Of a stretch of 64,000 nt of DNA, positions 11,431 through 24,100 are shown one piece after another; the first letter of the stretch is position 1; every line of letters begins with the position of its first letter. The position numbers and the translations under genes were made by a program. The notes under the pieces were generated by a model. The model worked only from the letters and a program-made list of their open reading frames with translations. It made no database searches and was not told the DNA's origin. Source of the DNA: Gonatopus flavifemur (taxonomy: Eukaryota > Arthropoda > Insecta > Hymenoptera > Dryinidae); assembly GCA_018340375.1 (NCBI GenBank), contig JAFFJZ010000002.1:20416001-20480000 (forward strand), given 5' to 3'.

Positions 11431-11924
11431 TTCGACGTCTCCTACCTTAGAGAATGGTGTTAGGCTCAAGAATGTAAAACACAATGGTGTTTGGATTTGA
11501 AAAAAAATCTAAACATGCTCATAGCTCAAAAATTAAGCCTCCAAAAAACTTCTTTCAAACGGGAAATTATTGGATTTTGGCTGCAGAATACACCATCGAA
11601 ATCCGAATGATGAATTCTAAAACAACCTGTACAGAATTACAAACAAATTTTGCTGGAGGTGCTGACATTTTCGGCCGCCACAGCTGAAAAATCGCTGTCA
11701 CAATGAACACGATCGCTGTGATGTACTGTAAAAAATTTCTATGGAGAACTCTGCATCAATGTTCGGGAGTAATTAACCCATACACGCGTCGGGAATTTTC
11801 CATATTCCACCGGGAAATTACTGGAAAATTGTAGTGAAAATCCCTTGAAGTTAGGAATTTTCATGAATGTGGGATTGTAAACAAGTCCAAGAAACAAGTG
11901 AGTGAGTCAGGAATTTTTATTGAA

Positions 11925-11975
11925 CCTTCCTTCCCGACGTTTCGCTTAGATACCAAGCATTATCAAGGATATTAA
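11925..11975 (-). other. Possible retroelement 3-prime tail motif
   Basis: On the minus strand the segment reads AATGCTTGGTATCTAAGCG then AAACGTCGGGAAGGAAGG. A similar phrase, GGCTGGTAACCAGCCGAAAC then GTTGGG, occurs on the plus strand at 41160-41190. From general knowledge, such GCCGAAACGTCGGG phrases follow reverse-transcriptase genes of some arthropod retroelements. No reverse-transcriptase frame is visible, so only a dead tail would remain. Confidence 0.25.
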
Positions 11976-12135
11976 TCTGAAATACATTATTTTTCCACAT
12001 ATTTACACGAGTGTGAAGCGAACATATTTTTTCCCTATAGACAATTTTGAATACCAGTTCTTTCAACAGAAACAAGTTTGAATAACAATTTCATCAAATT
12101 TCTTTTAACAAATTCCAGAATTTTTAACAAATTTT

Positions 12136-13357
12136 AAATTTGTTTTTCACTTCTTAATTATACATGGTGTAGTTATAGCACTTTTTCAGTCTCCCATCAT
12201 TCAAGAGTTGTGTTTTTCTTTCGAGTGTTGATAAAAAATTCTGAAATTATGTTATGGCAATTTTTCGGAAAAACTAGGTAATAATTGACGGTATTACGGG
12301 AGGTATTGAGTGGGATGGATTGGTGTACTATATGACTCTATGGGATTCAAAGGGAGTGTGATTGGATTGATGAAATGGTGATGATTACTTAGTTTTCCCG
12401 AAAAATTACCATTATTCCAGAATTTTTTATCAACACTCGAGTGTTCCGTCGTGACGCTTGTGGACGATCTATCGGCCCTACAATCAACCCACACTCGTTA
12501 ATTAGATCATGCATGTGATTATTGGAGAGTGGGGATCAAAGATTCTCACCTCTGGTTGTCGATCCCTTCCACAATGTATGTAGAGGCCATGAACTATTAT
12601 ACGCACAAGACGTAATTGAGTTTTCTCTAAATTCCCACGCGGTCAAACCGACTCATCCTCTTCGTCGTATCTCCTCAACGTTGGATTTGACTTGCTATTT
12701 CTCTGTCAATTCGTCTCGCGATCTATTATCTTCTAAGTAAAGAGTGCGCTTTTCCTACCATTCCCCGGTGACTATGCTGTGCCGGTGTTAAATAATCCTG
12801 ATTCTTTCTTTAGAGATTCTGGCTCTACTCTTTTCCTGCAATTTTCAACACATATGGTGGCCACCACGAAGTTGTATGGAAGCGTGAGTGTTGATTGCAT
12901 GTTCTGGCCAGACATTGATTATCAAGTTTGTATATGGTGAGTGATCAGCTCCGATTTGTTAAACACATATCATCTCGCTCATCGTCTTTGGCGATCACCT
13001 TTCGATTTGTAAGTTATTTATGTTTCTCACATATATTGATTATGCCTTTTCATTAATTATATATTTAGAGTTAAATGAATCTTTGAGTTTTTCTTTCGAT
13101 CACCTAGTGGAGTAGAACATTCCAAGATAAATCATTTTCCATGCAGTCCGCTTCTCTTCCCTTCTATTAGTCTCATATCAATTGAATTCTTCTACATTTT
13201 CCATAGACTTGAGTTTTCATTGTAGATTTCTTTCAACATTTATGTCAGCATGGCGAAGGCCCTTATACTCGAGAGAAAAACACAACTCTTGAATGATGGA
13301 AGACTGAAAAAGTGCTATAACTACACCGTGTATAATTAAGAAGTGAAAAACAAATTT
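12136..13357. repeat. 1.2 kb region bounded by ~90 bp inverted repeats
   Basis: Left arm 12136-12225 contains TTTGTTTTTCACTTCTTAAT, GTAGTTATAGCACTTTTTC and CATCATTCAAGAGTTGTG. Right arm 13268-13357 contains their inverted forms with few mismatches. The loop includes the hairpin at 12221-12440 and about 800 bp of more balanced composition with a 72-codon frame (12522-12740) of no recognisable function. Either one interrupted foldback element or two opposed copies. Confidence 0.6.
12221..12440. mobile_element. 220 bp foldback MITE
   Basis: TCGAGTGTTGATAAAAAATT at the left pairs with AATTTTTTATCAACACTCGA at the right. The arms continue about 60 bp through CAATTTTTCGG and AACTAGGTAATAAT. The loop is GGGAGTGTGATTGG-like and non-coding. 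It adjoins the left arm of the larger inverted repeat, so it may be part of that element. Confidence 0.6.
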
Positions 13358-13642
13358 ATCTGCGTATGCTGCGTATAGAAAAATTCCGTTAATTTTTTTA
13401 CAGTGTAGCGAATAGTTGGCTGTAATTGTAGAAAATTTGCTGTGATGAATGAATTTCTTTTTTCTCCGTGTTGGCCCTGGTAGAAATTTGACTAGGGGTC
13501 GGAGTTCTATCCATGTACAAGGTAGGATCCATGTGGGAACAACTGGATAACACATTCTAGCCAATTCGACTTCAATGCTCAAACATTCAGTTGGTTCATG
13601 TAGATTTTTCATGCTTCATCTGATCGTACAGTAACATTGATA

Positions 13643-13934
13643 CACTGAGAATCCAATTTCTTAGATTGGAAAAAAATGTCTTTGCCCTCATTCTGAAGGA
13701 TCTTGTCTTCAATGGGGAAAATGATTCATTTCAATGGCAAAATTTTTGATTGAATTGAAGTAATTTTTCTCAAATTCAAGGAGGAATATATTTTTGTTCC
13801 AATTTGAAAATTCTTTGTTCCAGTTTGATGGAAACTTTTTCCTCCAAACTGAATTTTCTTTGATCGAAAAGAATGTTTATTGGAATGAGGACAAAGAAAA
13901 CTTTCTTCCCATCTAAAAAATTGGGCTCTCAGTG
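13643..13934. mobile_element. CACTGAGA inverted-repeat element (292 bp)
   Basis: The left end CACTGAGAATCCAATTTCTT and right end TTTGGG...CTCTCAGTG form inverted repeats of about 30 bp with mismatches, flanked by TA on both sides. The body repeats TTTGTTCCAATTTGA and GGAATGAGG words in both orientations. The ends match those of the 54116-55231 element (CACTGAGAG). No protein is encoded. Confidence 0.65.
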
Positions 13935-16900
13935 TAGTCCATGAACACGGTCAGAGAAATAAAAAAAAGTCCAAACGTTTCAATTTGTCACTCGAATTCA
14001 CTTGAAATTCAATGTCAAAATACATAGTCAGCTTATTCATCGGTGTGCTTTTACAGAAAAAACATGATCTCACATTTTTAATTAACAATTTGAATGACAT
14101 TCTAGAACATCTGGATGGGCACAGGCCAGAAAGTGCGTTACAAACCTAGCTAGAGATCAACTTAACATCTGGGGCCCATCTAATTCCCAAACATAATTTC
14201 TAAAAGAGGGATTTTTAGAGGACAAGAGATCTTGAAGAGAGAGGAAAATTCGTATCACTCTGCAATGATACAAGAATTATTTGTCAATACAGATTTTTGA
14301 AAGGAAATTCAATAAACGTGAGGTCATGTTGACATCGCTACATCGATGCGATAAAAATAACAAATCATTCGACCCTAGAATCATGGACCTTTCTAAATGA
14401 ATCTTCCATCTCATTGAACAGTCGTAATAACAGCGACGTCTCATTCCTCAGGCCGTTTTTATCGATAGAAACTGTGAACAACATCCATTTCTATTGCCCA
14501 CCTCGCCTCGCTCACCCTAACGTACGATCAAATGTGCCCTCCGCCGCATGTATGTGACTCCTTTACTCTTTTTTCCCTCTTCTGAGAAAATTACCTTGCG
14601 CGGGATCGAGGGAAACATAGTTCGAAAGGAAAAAGGATATGTGTCTTGAAATATCCGAATAGTGCCTGTATGTCTTGTCCTCGACACACATGGTCATGTA
14701 CCATAAAAGCATTGAGAATACATGGAGAGAAAGCAATATATAAACGCGAGGATAGAGACGAAGTTTGTGGCTCGAATCGTCGTATCAGGAGAGCGAAAAA
14801 CAAACGAGGAGAAGAGGAAGAAGAAGAAGAAGAAGCAGAGAAGGAGGAAGAGAAGGTCTCGTAATTTAAGAGACCACGCTGTTTTAGAATTCGATATACC
14901 AACACGTCTTATCTTGACAAATGTTTCTTAAACAAAATATTTGTAGCGTTGGGAGATTATTGTACGGAAAGAATCACTTGTTTATTGTATCTTGAGATAC
15001 ACAGAAGTAAGTATTATACAGGTAATAAAAGTACCAAAACAAAATCGTCTACCATGGTGGTGCGGATAGAGGTTATATCTGTACATTGGCCAGCTGCATC
15101 TCATGATATAATCATGAAATATTGGATGGTATAATACAAAGCCAGGATGAAAGCGGTGGTTAATTCAAGGTATTTCAATATTTTATGATTTCACACAAAG
15201 GTGAACGTACGGTACGCTACTTTTGGATTATTGATTTTCACGTGGAGCGTTATCTAAAGAAGAGATGGGGAGTTACTCGGTGATCCGAATACCACGCAGT
15301 TTTTGAATCCTTTATACATTGAAATGAACAAAACTGTACCTAATGTTATGACTCCACACATTTCGATGTTTGTCGTCTACGAAAATATCTGTATTTTCTC
15401 TAGGGGTAAGCGATTACAAACTCAAAGGTATCGTATAAATACTTCGATCGAATCGTTTGTTGTTTTATTGAAAAGCTCATGAATTATCCATCACTTTTGT
15501 CCCTGTTGTACGAACAACTCGCCAAGACGAAATTTCTGAACGAATGTTAAAGGATGTCGAACAATCGACTTCAAATCAGCATCCATCGAAACTTTGATTC
15601 CAATCATTCTTATTTTCATCTTTGAGCTTTATCTGTTTCAGATAAATTGTGATTGGTGTCATTCTAACAAGGCAACAAAACATATAAAAAATTGTACCGG
15701 CACCTGCTTACATAATCGTTGCATAAGTACATCTCCCAAAACAGTACCTTGGATATAAAATTGAATTTGTTATTCTCGTTTCTTTCTAAAATTTGTTAAT
15801 GTCAGAATGATGTACGTAAAACTTTTCATACGTTTTTCATGCATCCACTAATACATAGCTGAAATCGTATCAATCATCGAGCAAACCGACATGTATACGT
15901 CAGAAATAATCGATATATATTGCCATACGGTTGACGGAAACAGTCACTAATGTGAACACAAACACCATCACCGGTCCATTCTAACTGGTCGACATGATGA
16001 ATAGAATACTGAGAAGGAGGTAGAGCGAAGAAGAGAGAGAACAAGAGAAGAACATATATAAAAGCAGAATTCTTCCTCTCTTCATTCCTGTTCCTGTTGA
16101 TATTGGAATACATCGAAATATTGCACATTACTCTCTATAATTAACAGAGTCTGTTCATAAACAACGAAAAGATGGTGGATAATTCAACCACTCACTTGTT
16201 CCTGTAAATGTGAATAGAGTGAATAATTGTAAAAGGGATACAAATGATATTGTTATCGAAAAGTCGAATTTTATTTGAACGAAGGGAATAAAAATCCAAA
16301 GAGAAAGAATTCTGATTAAAAATTTATTTCCTGGATTCAACCAGGTTAATCTCAGTATAAAGTTACTGTTTTCGCTTTATCAAACAAGCACTTATCTGTT
16401 TTGAGAGACAACACGATAACAGTGAGAAACAGTGGAATTTCAAGTATGTTATAGAATATTCGATATGGAAGATGATCATGACACTGCAACCGTTGAAAAG
16501 ACTTCACAATGTGAAGTAATCTTCTTCTTCTTCCTTCCCCTTGCTATTCGAATGCGAGTACAGTCACATGTTCTTTTCACGTTCTTCGATTTCGTTTTCC
16601 CCTCACCGTCACTTGACTCCGTGAAATTGTAATTCTTATTCCAAGTTATCTCCTTTTAGTGAAAAGATTTTACCAACATCAACGTCCGAGTTCACTGGTC
16701 TAAGGAAGTGTTTAATGAATTTTAATTACATGAATGAATCAAGAAACCTTCTCTCCAACGATTAGAATTTCAAAGGAAACAATCCTTCCTCGATATCTAT
16801 ACTAATTTCAATCATCGGTCTTGTAATATATGCATTACGAAGATTCGAATAACTTCTATAGGGATTATTATTTCAATGATTGAAATTCCAAGATCAATTC

Positions 16901-18040
16901 CAATGGAGTGAAATTGGATGCAGTCGAGGGATGCATAGATTGCATTATTGATCTATCGTGATAGTTTTGAATAGCATGAATCTAGCTCTGCAAAATGAGT
17001 GCCATATCACAACGCAATAAATAATAATAAATGCTTTCTCAAGAGAGTTCAACAAAACAAGAGAATACATGGAGAGAAATTTTATTGGAAAAATTACCAT
17101 TTTATTCGTAAAGAAGAACTATTGGTGAACCCAATATTGGTGCTCACATGGGAAATGGTAATACATTTTTGTGTAATATTAATTTCTCAATGTTCCAATA
17201 CACTCTTGTTAAGATTATACTGTCTCGTTAATTTAATACCAGTGCAACGTGAAGTCTATTTAGGGAAGGTAGAGCTAAGATTCTCACAGCTAAAATGTAC
17301 TCTCTAGCAAGGATGAGAAGTACCATAGAGCCTCCATTATCCGAGGTGAAATTTGCAGAGAGTGCCTCGGATAATATGAAAGAAATACGCAAACTCAAGA
17401 GTAATCCTTAATAAAAAATATGCCTGAGAATGTTAAAGAAGATATTTTTCAAACACAAATTCCGAAAGGATGTCTAATAAGAATTTCAAGGATGTTTTAT
17501 GTTTAGTGGATTACTACCCAAAGAAAAAGATACCGCTGGGATAACAAATTGTTCTGTTACTATTTTGCTTACAAAAAATCATTTCTAAAACCGCAAAGAA
17601 AATCACTGTCACAACTAAATTTTTTGCTAACTGCACGGAGAAGAAATTGCTGTAATTATAGGAACAGCATTGAAGTGCTTCAATATATACTGCAATTCTT
17701 GTACGATTAACCAAAGTTCTCCAAAAAAAAAGAAGAAATTTGTTGCAATGATCAAATAAAGTATATTTATTATTATTCTACATAAAAAGTACAACACGTA
17801 ACTCCAGTTTTCTATATCATTCCTGTCCTGGTAAAAATCACTCTAGTTACATTCAGGCCATCATTAGGCCTCGCAAATCCCTCTCGAGTGTCTGGCGCGG
17901 CTTTGTAATGCTCTGGAGACTAGTCAGAGTGATTTCTGATAGGTTGATCTTCCGTGGGATGAAAAATCGCGATACTGAACGGTCACGATTGATGCTCCAT
18001 TTTCAGATATTGTGAGAAGAACGTAAAGAAGAAACTTGAC
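13935..18040. other. Non-coding stretch, no recognised gene
   Basis: AT-rich with scattered open frames of no recognisable domain. A GAA/GAG purine microsatellite lies at about 14806-14856. A small hairpin at 17338-17374 pairs ATTATCCGAGG with CCTCGGATAAT. A lone CACGGAGAAGAAA end sits at 17634 without a partner, and a weak CCTGGTAAAAATCACTCT inverted pair spans about 17826-17945. Confidence 0.5.
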
Positions 18041-19880
18041 TTGGAAACATTGTACTGTGTGAGATTTGACGTCTCAAGGACCATGGAGCCTCAGACAACG
18101 GATGAAATTTTGCTACGTACCCCAACAGCAAAATGCTGAACAAATATGCGGCAAATTGTTGAAAACGTACAAAAACAGTTGGAAGCAATTTGCAGGGAAG
18201 ATGCGTCGCCAAATGCGCAACAATATGCTGTAAATCTAGGATTTTAGCTTGAGTTGTTATCGCGTTGCTGAGAAGTTGCTTGGTTTCATGAAACTCTCAA
18301 TCACATCCCTGGTGGAAATCGGATGTCAGATTATGTCAAAGTTTGACATATTCTGTCAAAATTGTATACAAAATTCTGAGAAAACATGCTAGATTCTGAC
18401 ATACCCGGTCAAGTGTCTGAGACATTTTGTCAGGATCTAATAAATTATGTTAGATTCTGACATATTCAGTCAGAATATGACATTTTCTGATCGGGAATTG
18501 GAACACTGTAACATATTATGTCCGAAATTAACAGAAATGATTTGACGTTATCTAACAGATGTTGGCAGATTATGATAAATTAGGCGTACTGAAAATTATC
18601 ATGTTTTGAGATAATTTGTCAGACTCTGAGATTTCGTTGAAATCTACAATATTATGTCAGAATTGATATGACATTTTCTCATAGATCCTGATGGATTATA
18701 TGCACTCTGGAGATTGTCATTTTTCATATTATCTGTCAGATTCTGACAGTTTGTTGGAATCTGACAGATAGTATGAATAATGACGATTCCCAGTATGCAT
18801 AGAACCTATCAGAATAAATAAAAAAATGTCTAGATGCCATATGACAAAATGTTACACTTTCTGATATAATGATTCAGATTCTGACATAATATTTAATATT
18901 GAGGGAATTGAATTTTTATACTCATTTGTTAGAGTATCAAAGAATTTTCACAAATCTCATATAACAAAATTTGACATTATATGTCAAATGCTGACATAAT
19001 TTGTCATTTTCAGGGAATGTAATTTTCGTATTCGTTCTTGAAAATGTGATACAACTTTACCAAATTCCACATGACAGAATATGACATTTTCTGGCATCAC
19101 ATCCAATATCCTGCCATAATCTGTCATATTTGAGAAATAGAATTTTTGTACTTATTCGTCAAAATATAATCAATTTTTTTCCAGATACCATATGACAAAA
19201 TACGACATTTTCTGATATCATATTATGTGAGATTCTGACATAATTTGTCATATTGATGACATGAAATTTCTTTAATCAGTTTGTCAAAGAATGTTGAGTT
19301 TCATTCAAAAATGATATGCAATATTATGACAAAATCTAACATATTTCATCAGATTCTGATATAACCTATTCTTATTCTCGAAAATTAAGTTTCTTAATAA
19401 TTTTAAGGAAATAATTTAACATTTTATGTCATTTATTGACATCTTCTGTCCATTCATGACACATTATGTTCATTATTTTCAACAGTTCTATCCAACTGCA
19501 ATTGACAGTTTCTAACATATTGTCATTTCCAGATTTCAACATAATCTATCAGATTATATAATACTTCTTCGGATTCTATCGCATATTATTAAATTCCGAC
19601 AGATTTTATCAAATTCTGTCAGATCTTATCAGATTCTGTTATAATCTGACATAATTTGACATCCGATTTCCACCAGGGATGCGTAGCAAATCCCCAGCAA
19701 CTTTACGGAAACTTGATAAACAACGTGAGAGCAACGATTGCACAGTAACTTTTGTTGTATGGGGTAGTTTTCAAACAACTAAGCAATGATCACGAATTTG
19801 AAATATGCAGCAATGAAGTGACCCGCTAAGATTATGCTCTGAACATAAATCCGAAGCCCAAAACATATTTCCAAACATGG
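18041..19880. repeat. Older TTGCTG-type repeat element split by a later insertion
   Basis: The two flanks of the 18307-19678 element, 18041-18304 and 19681-19880, share AGCAACTT, GCAACAAT, GTTGCTGAG and TTTGCTG words and read as one earlier repeat. The phrase TCAAGGACCATGGAGCCTC (18075) recurs inverted near 30620 as GATGCTCCATGGTCCTTGAG. The GAAGCCCAAAACATATTTCC phrase at 19850 recurs inverted near 30485. So another copy of the same old element lies around 30480-30645. Confidence 0.5.
18307..19678. mobile_element. CCCTGGTGGAAA element with TGTCAGATTCTGACA satellite body (1.37 kb)
   Basis: The ends CCCTGGTGGAAATCGGATGT and ACATCCGATTTCCACCAGGG are perfect inverted repeats over 20 bp and more, continuing with one mismatch, and AT flanks both sides. 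Almost the whole body is a degenerate array of short palindromic words: TGACATATTCTGTCA, TGTCAGATTCTGACAT, ATATGACATTTTCTG and close variants, in no fixed period. There is no reading frame of note. It is inserted into an older repeat whose halves remain on each side. A striking example of an element whose cargo is a self-made satellite. Confidence 0.75.
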
Positions 19881-20958
19881 AGAAGCTGAGTTATGAAAAT
19901 TATTAACATCTATAGATTAACCCTTCAAGTTAACCTACAAATCCTTTCACACCTTCGAAGTACACACAGGTGCTAATTCGCACCACGCAACTCTACCGAT
20001 TAATAACTCGGTTGCCGTTCGACCAATTCGACCTTACTTCCTTTCAATTTGAAGCAGAGTTGGCTTAGTTTTGGCCACTCCCTGGTTTTTATTATGGTTT
20101 TAATCACTTTCAGCCGGCCTGCTTTTTTTTCAAAATTTTGGTCAAAATGGTAAAAATGCTCAATATATACATATTGTTTTTTACTCTCCGATCAAAGTGA
20201 TTTCCGCTTCAATATCTTGTCAAATTTTTTATATGATTCAACTCCAAATCACTTGATGGGAATTGAACAATAATTTTGTGCAATAACCGTTCAATATGTG
20301 TCAATTGCACTACATGGAAAGGTATTTGAAAAAACCTCAACTATGTTATGATAAAATGTGTAGAAGATTTATTTCAAGTTTCAGCGCTGAGCTGTTCTCA
20401 ACCTCCGTTGAAAAACATTTGCATAGATCCGTATAAACGTACAGCGACTGAATTTCTTTCATTATAGAGCCATAAAAATTCCCATTCATGTTAAAAAGAC
20501 TTGATGAATAATCATAACCTTTCAAACTAGTCTGAAATTGTTGCATACGACAGATTTTGGATATCCAATAGATATCTCTTAGACCATAGTCTAAATCAAC
20601 CATGAATGATAGTTACAAACTTGCGATTAATGATATTTATGCCCCAGTGATGTTGGGTGCGCCATTATTGAGCCAATCATTAATTTTTAGAAGGCCTATC
20701 ATTGGTTGCCATTCACTAGGCCCGAATCATCATCTAGCGGTCAACCACTGATGGGCCATTAATGACTGCCAATTATCGGCTGTTCACTTGTAGCAATGGC
20801 TCAGTAATGATTCGTTATTGAGCAGTCTGTGAAACCCTGTACCAATATCGCTCAATAGATAACGCAACGGCACCGGTCTCCGACCATTTTATATTTTGAG
20901 AAAACTTGATCACACTCATTTGCATTTCAATGAACGAGGGTGAGCAGATAAACATCTA
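19881..20958. other. Non-coding stretch with a GCCAATCATTGG repeat cluster
   Basis: No gene recognised. About 20641-20840 contains CCATTATTGAGCCAATCATT, ATCATTGGTTGCC, CACTGATGGGCC and GCAATGGCTCAG words in both orientations, like the bodies of the elements at 3889 and 61485. Lone phrases GGTCAAAATGG near 20145 and its inverted form near 21250 suggest an older interrupted element. Confidence 0.45.
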
Positions 20959-21142
20959 CACGGAAAAAAGTAATTAGCTGCGAGATGGACAGCTATTTTT
21001 TTAGCTCCTGTAGCTGAATTTTAGCTGCTGCAGCAAAATTTTGAACTCCGTCAGATAAATTTTAGCTGATGTTTGCTTAGAAATTAGCTGTCCTGTGGGG
21101 GATACAATATTTAGCTGATATGGCTAAAAATTTCTTTCCGTG
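20959..21142. mobile_element. CACGGAAAAAAG element with TTAGCTG body (184 bp)
   Basis: The left end CACGGAAAAAAGTAATTAGC and right end GCTAAAAATTTCTTTCCGTG are imperfect inverted repeats flanked by TA. The body repeats TTAGCTG, TTTTAGCTGCTGCAGC and CAGCTA words. No protein. The ends belong with the CACGG group at 10428, 42326, 47795 and 54033. Confidence 0.65.
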
Positions 21143-24100
21143 TAGCTTGCACATTGCAACGGAATTGTTCATGAACATGAGCACTCAAATAATCATTTTA
21201 AAACGCATCAGGCGGCCGAATAATCTCGACCATTTTCCCGAATTTTGACCATTTTAACCGGTTTAAACCACTTTTATCCAATGGCTAGGACAAAAGTAAT
21301 AAAGGCCGGTTTTTTTCCAACCCTGATTTGAAGGGAGGACTGTGCAAATTAACGTGGTATAGAAGGAAATTCACAAATGAATTTCTGACGAAAAACGAAA
21401 AGTCTCAAAATGATTGGTGCGAATCTGCACCTGTGTGTACTTGAAGGGTCAATATGTTTATGATCGCTTGCATTATTTGGGAGAATCATTTGTAATTTCA
21501 ATTTCGTATTCGGAGCTCAATTTCAGCAATTTGCTTCATCACTGCAAGTTTGAAATTTGTGTCCATCGCTTAGTTGTTCAGAAAGTACATAGCAAAATTT
21601 CGCTCATTTCTTCGAGGACTCCACGGTCCTCCAGGGTGCTAGTTCTAAGAAAACTATAACGAATCGAATTCCAGTTTCTGTCATCAATTTTCGCCTAGAA
21701 TGCAATAATTGTTGAACCATTACAGTCCCCAACTGAGAATTCATCTACCAATAGCAGTTTTACATCTCATATTTTCTCCATCTTCGATTTATGAAATTCA
21801 CGTAGTAATCAATATTCTCATCGTTGAAAATCCATTAGGTCTGCAGATAGTAACACGATTTAGATGAAGCATTAACCCATTGAGAACGATATGAAGAATT
21901 CCTCTATTATGTAGCCTTCGAAAAAACTAAAACGAATCGTTCATTCTCTCATCCCAGAATTTATGATTCTTGAGCAATTTTCGGATGACCATCTGTTACG
22001 ATTCAAAAACACTCATACTTCAGGAACTACGGGGAACGCTTTTTGCCCGCTCTCACGACCCGTGCAAAAATACATGAAATATGTTATCTTGAAGAGATTT
22101 TGAAGTTAGATCGTTTTTTACAGAGAATTATTACGATCCTCCTTCCTCTATCGATTCATCTTATAATAATAAAGTTTACAAAAAATCTAACCGAATTTCT
22201 ATCATTCTCTCTCCCCCTGTATATCACAAAACTGGATTCGAGAAACAATATCAATTCCAACTTCTCTGAGTATTCTGTAGGAATTTCATTCTCAGTTGAA
22301 ATTCTTGAATCCATGAAGTACCCACGTGAGATAATGACGCATTGTCCTATATTAAATTTTTGACTTCACATAAAGAATTTATCGCGAGAGAATGTGAGGA
22401 ATTATTCTCCGTCGAGGAGCCATCGTGAATCATCGAGAGAACGTTCCACGCCAAGTCTTGAACATTGCATCACCTTTAATACCTTCGAAAGCCTACTAAG
22501 TAGAACATTATCATTTCACATTATCATCTATAAAACCTGATTTATCCGTACAAATCCCATCGACTGATCATTCTGATACCGTAATAGATTCATTCTCTGA
22601 TTCAAATTCCTGTTTATTCTCTCGCTGTTCTGGGAATTTTCAAAATTGGAAATGTATTTTAAAGATATCGATATAGCGGTGAGACGTGAATGAACATTCA
22701 TTCTGGTGAAAATCTCTCTTCCTCGCATCCATTCGCGTACCAGGGACATAGTTTAAGGTCGGATGTTTTATCTCAGTCGTAGTAATTCCTCATTCCCACG
22801 AAGTTCAAGTGTCTGCCGAAGTAAGTCACGTTCCGATGAATATTCTCAGAATACTTGACGGGAATAATTTTCAATATCATGATTTTCGAAATTCGTCTCT
22901 AAAATGATGAAATTCTCAGCTGATCTGTGATTTTTATTATGTAATGAAATGAAGGGTTGTATATCTGTGAATGAATACGTTGGTAACAATTTATATTCGA
23001 GATTACCAATTCAGAGTGACGTTATGGGCAGTGTTTGGGCGTAACGACGTATATCTTTACAATATACACCTGTTTGTTAAACATGCTTTCATGCAGACAG
23101 GAACATTGCTACGTTTAACGAGCCTTCTCTCTCCCTTTCCCTCATTAGGATATACAACAAACTTCATCAGCTCTGGAACACGATATTCATGAATCGACGG
23201 TGATGGTCCTTCTGCATCCTAGTACAGATTTGAAGCGAAACCCGAGAATAGAGTACAGAGCCGAGAGCAAGAACGGAAGAGAGAAAGAGGGAATGCCGGG
23301 TTGGGCGTGACAGGCATTTGATCTTTGGTCCATTTCGGTACTCTGCAGAGCAGAAACAGTAGTCTAGAGCGCTATCATACCGATATAACCCACCGAACGG
23401 ATGAACTAATAACCTGTGTGTATGTTATCGGACCTGCGACGATAGTTTTGCTGTATATATTAGTCTTTGGGTACGCTCGAATAATAATATGATCGATAGG
23501 GGAATAACAGGAGTCAGATTCCCAAATGTGTATATTTTGAAAGGGAAATGATGTATTTTGTGTCAATTTATCTATTTCATATAAAATAAATTGTTATCCT
23601 TACTGCGAATCAGATGACACGCTCTCCCAACGTAAACATTCTGTAGAAACTCTGAAACTTGCATAAAATATTTGCTTGACAGAAATGAGATACTGCTGAC
23701 ACATTTTGAGAAATTACCCACTGTTTGATTTTAGGACACTCGTAATAGATTAGTTTCCGCAGTGACAACCCTATAGTCACGTTGTTGAAAAATATTTGAA
23801 ATAAACAGTCACCAGCGTAACAATGCTTTTGTAATCTTATTCCCATTTTAGAGCAACTCTTCACCCCAATGTTGACACGATCCCTTCAGCGGGATATGTT
23901 GAGGCTGAATGTATTCAATAGAACCATTCAAAAACACAAATACAGTTGGAATATTGTTCTACACGCTATAGAATTATTTTCAAACAATCTTGAAACCTCT
24001 TGGAAAAATAAATCACAAAGCTGATGTTGAAACTACTCTACAGTAGATAATGACTGGTATAATCAGACACGTGCACTCGAAGGATATTGTCTTACAGTTC

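Larger units (their letters stand above)
10385..11629. mobile_element. CAGGGTGTTTTAG inverted-repeat element, interrupted by others
   Basis: The left end CAGGGTGTTTTAGAATTCA pairs with TGAATTCTAAAACAACCTG at the right, with TA on both outer sides. The arms continue through GTGTATTC, CAATAATTTGCCGTTTGAA, TTTTTTGGAGGCT and GAGCTATGAGCAT (left, to about 10862) against the matching right arm from about 11485. The left arm is split by the element at 10428-10751. The interior holds the repeat cluster at 10865-11130 and a hairpin at 11280-11430. A fragment related to the right end recurs near 33800-33850. Confidence 0.6.

Noticed and set aside
20075..21335. A hAT element ending in CCAACCCTG at 21332
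   Set aside because: No matching CAGGGTTGG start or 8-bp duplication was found; CCCTGG near 20085 is in the wrong form.
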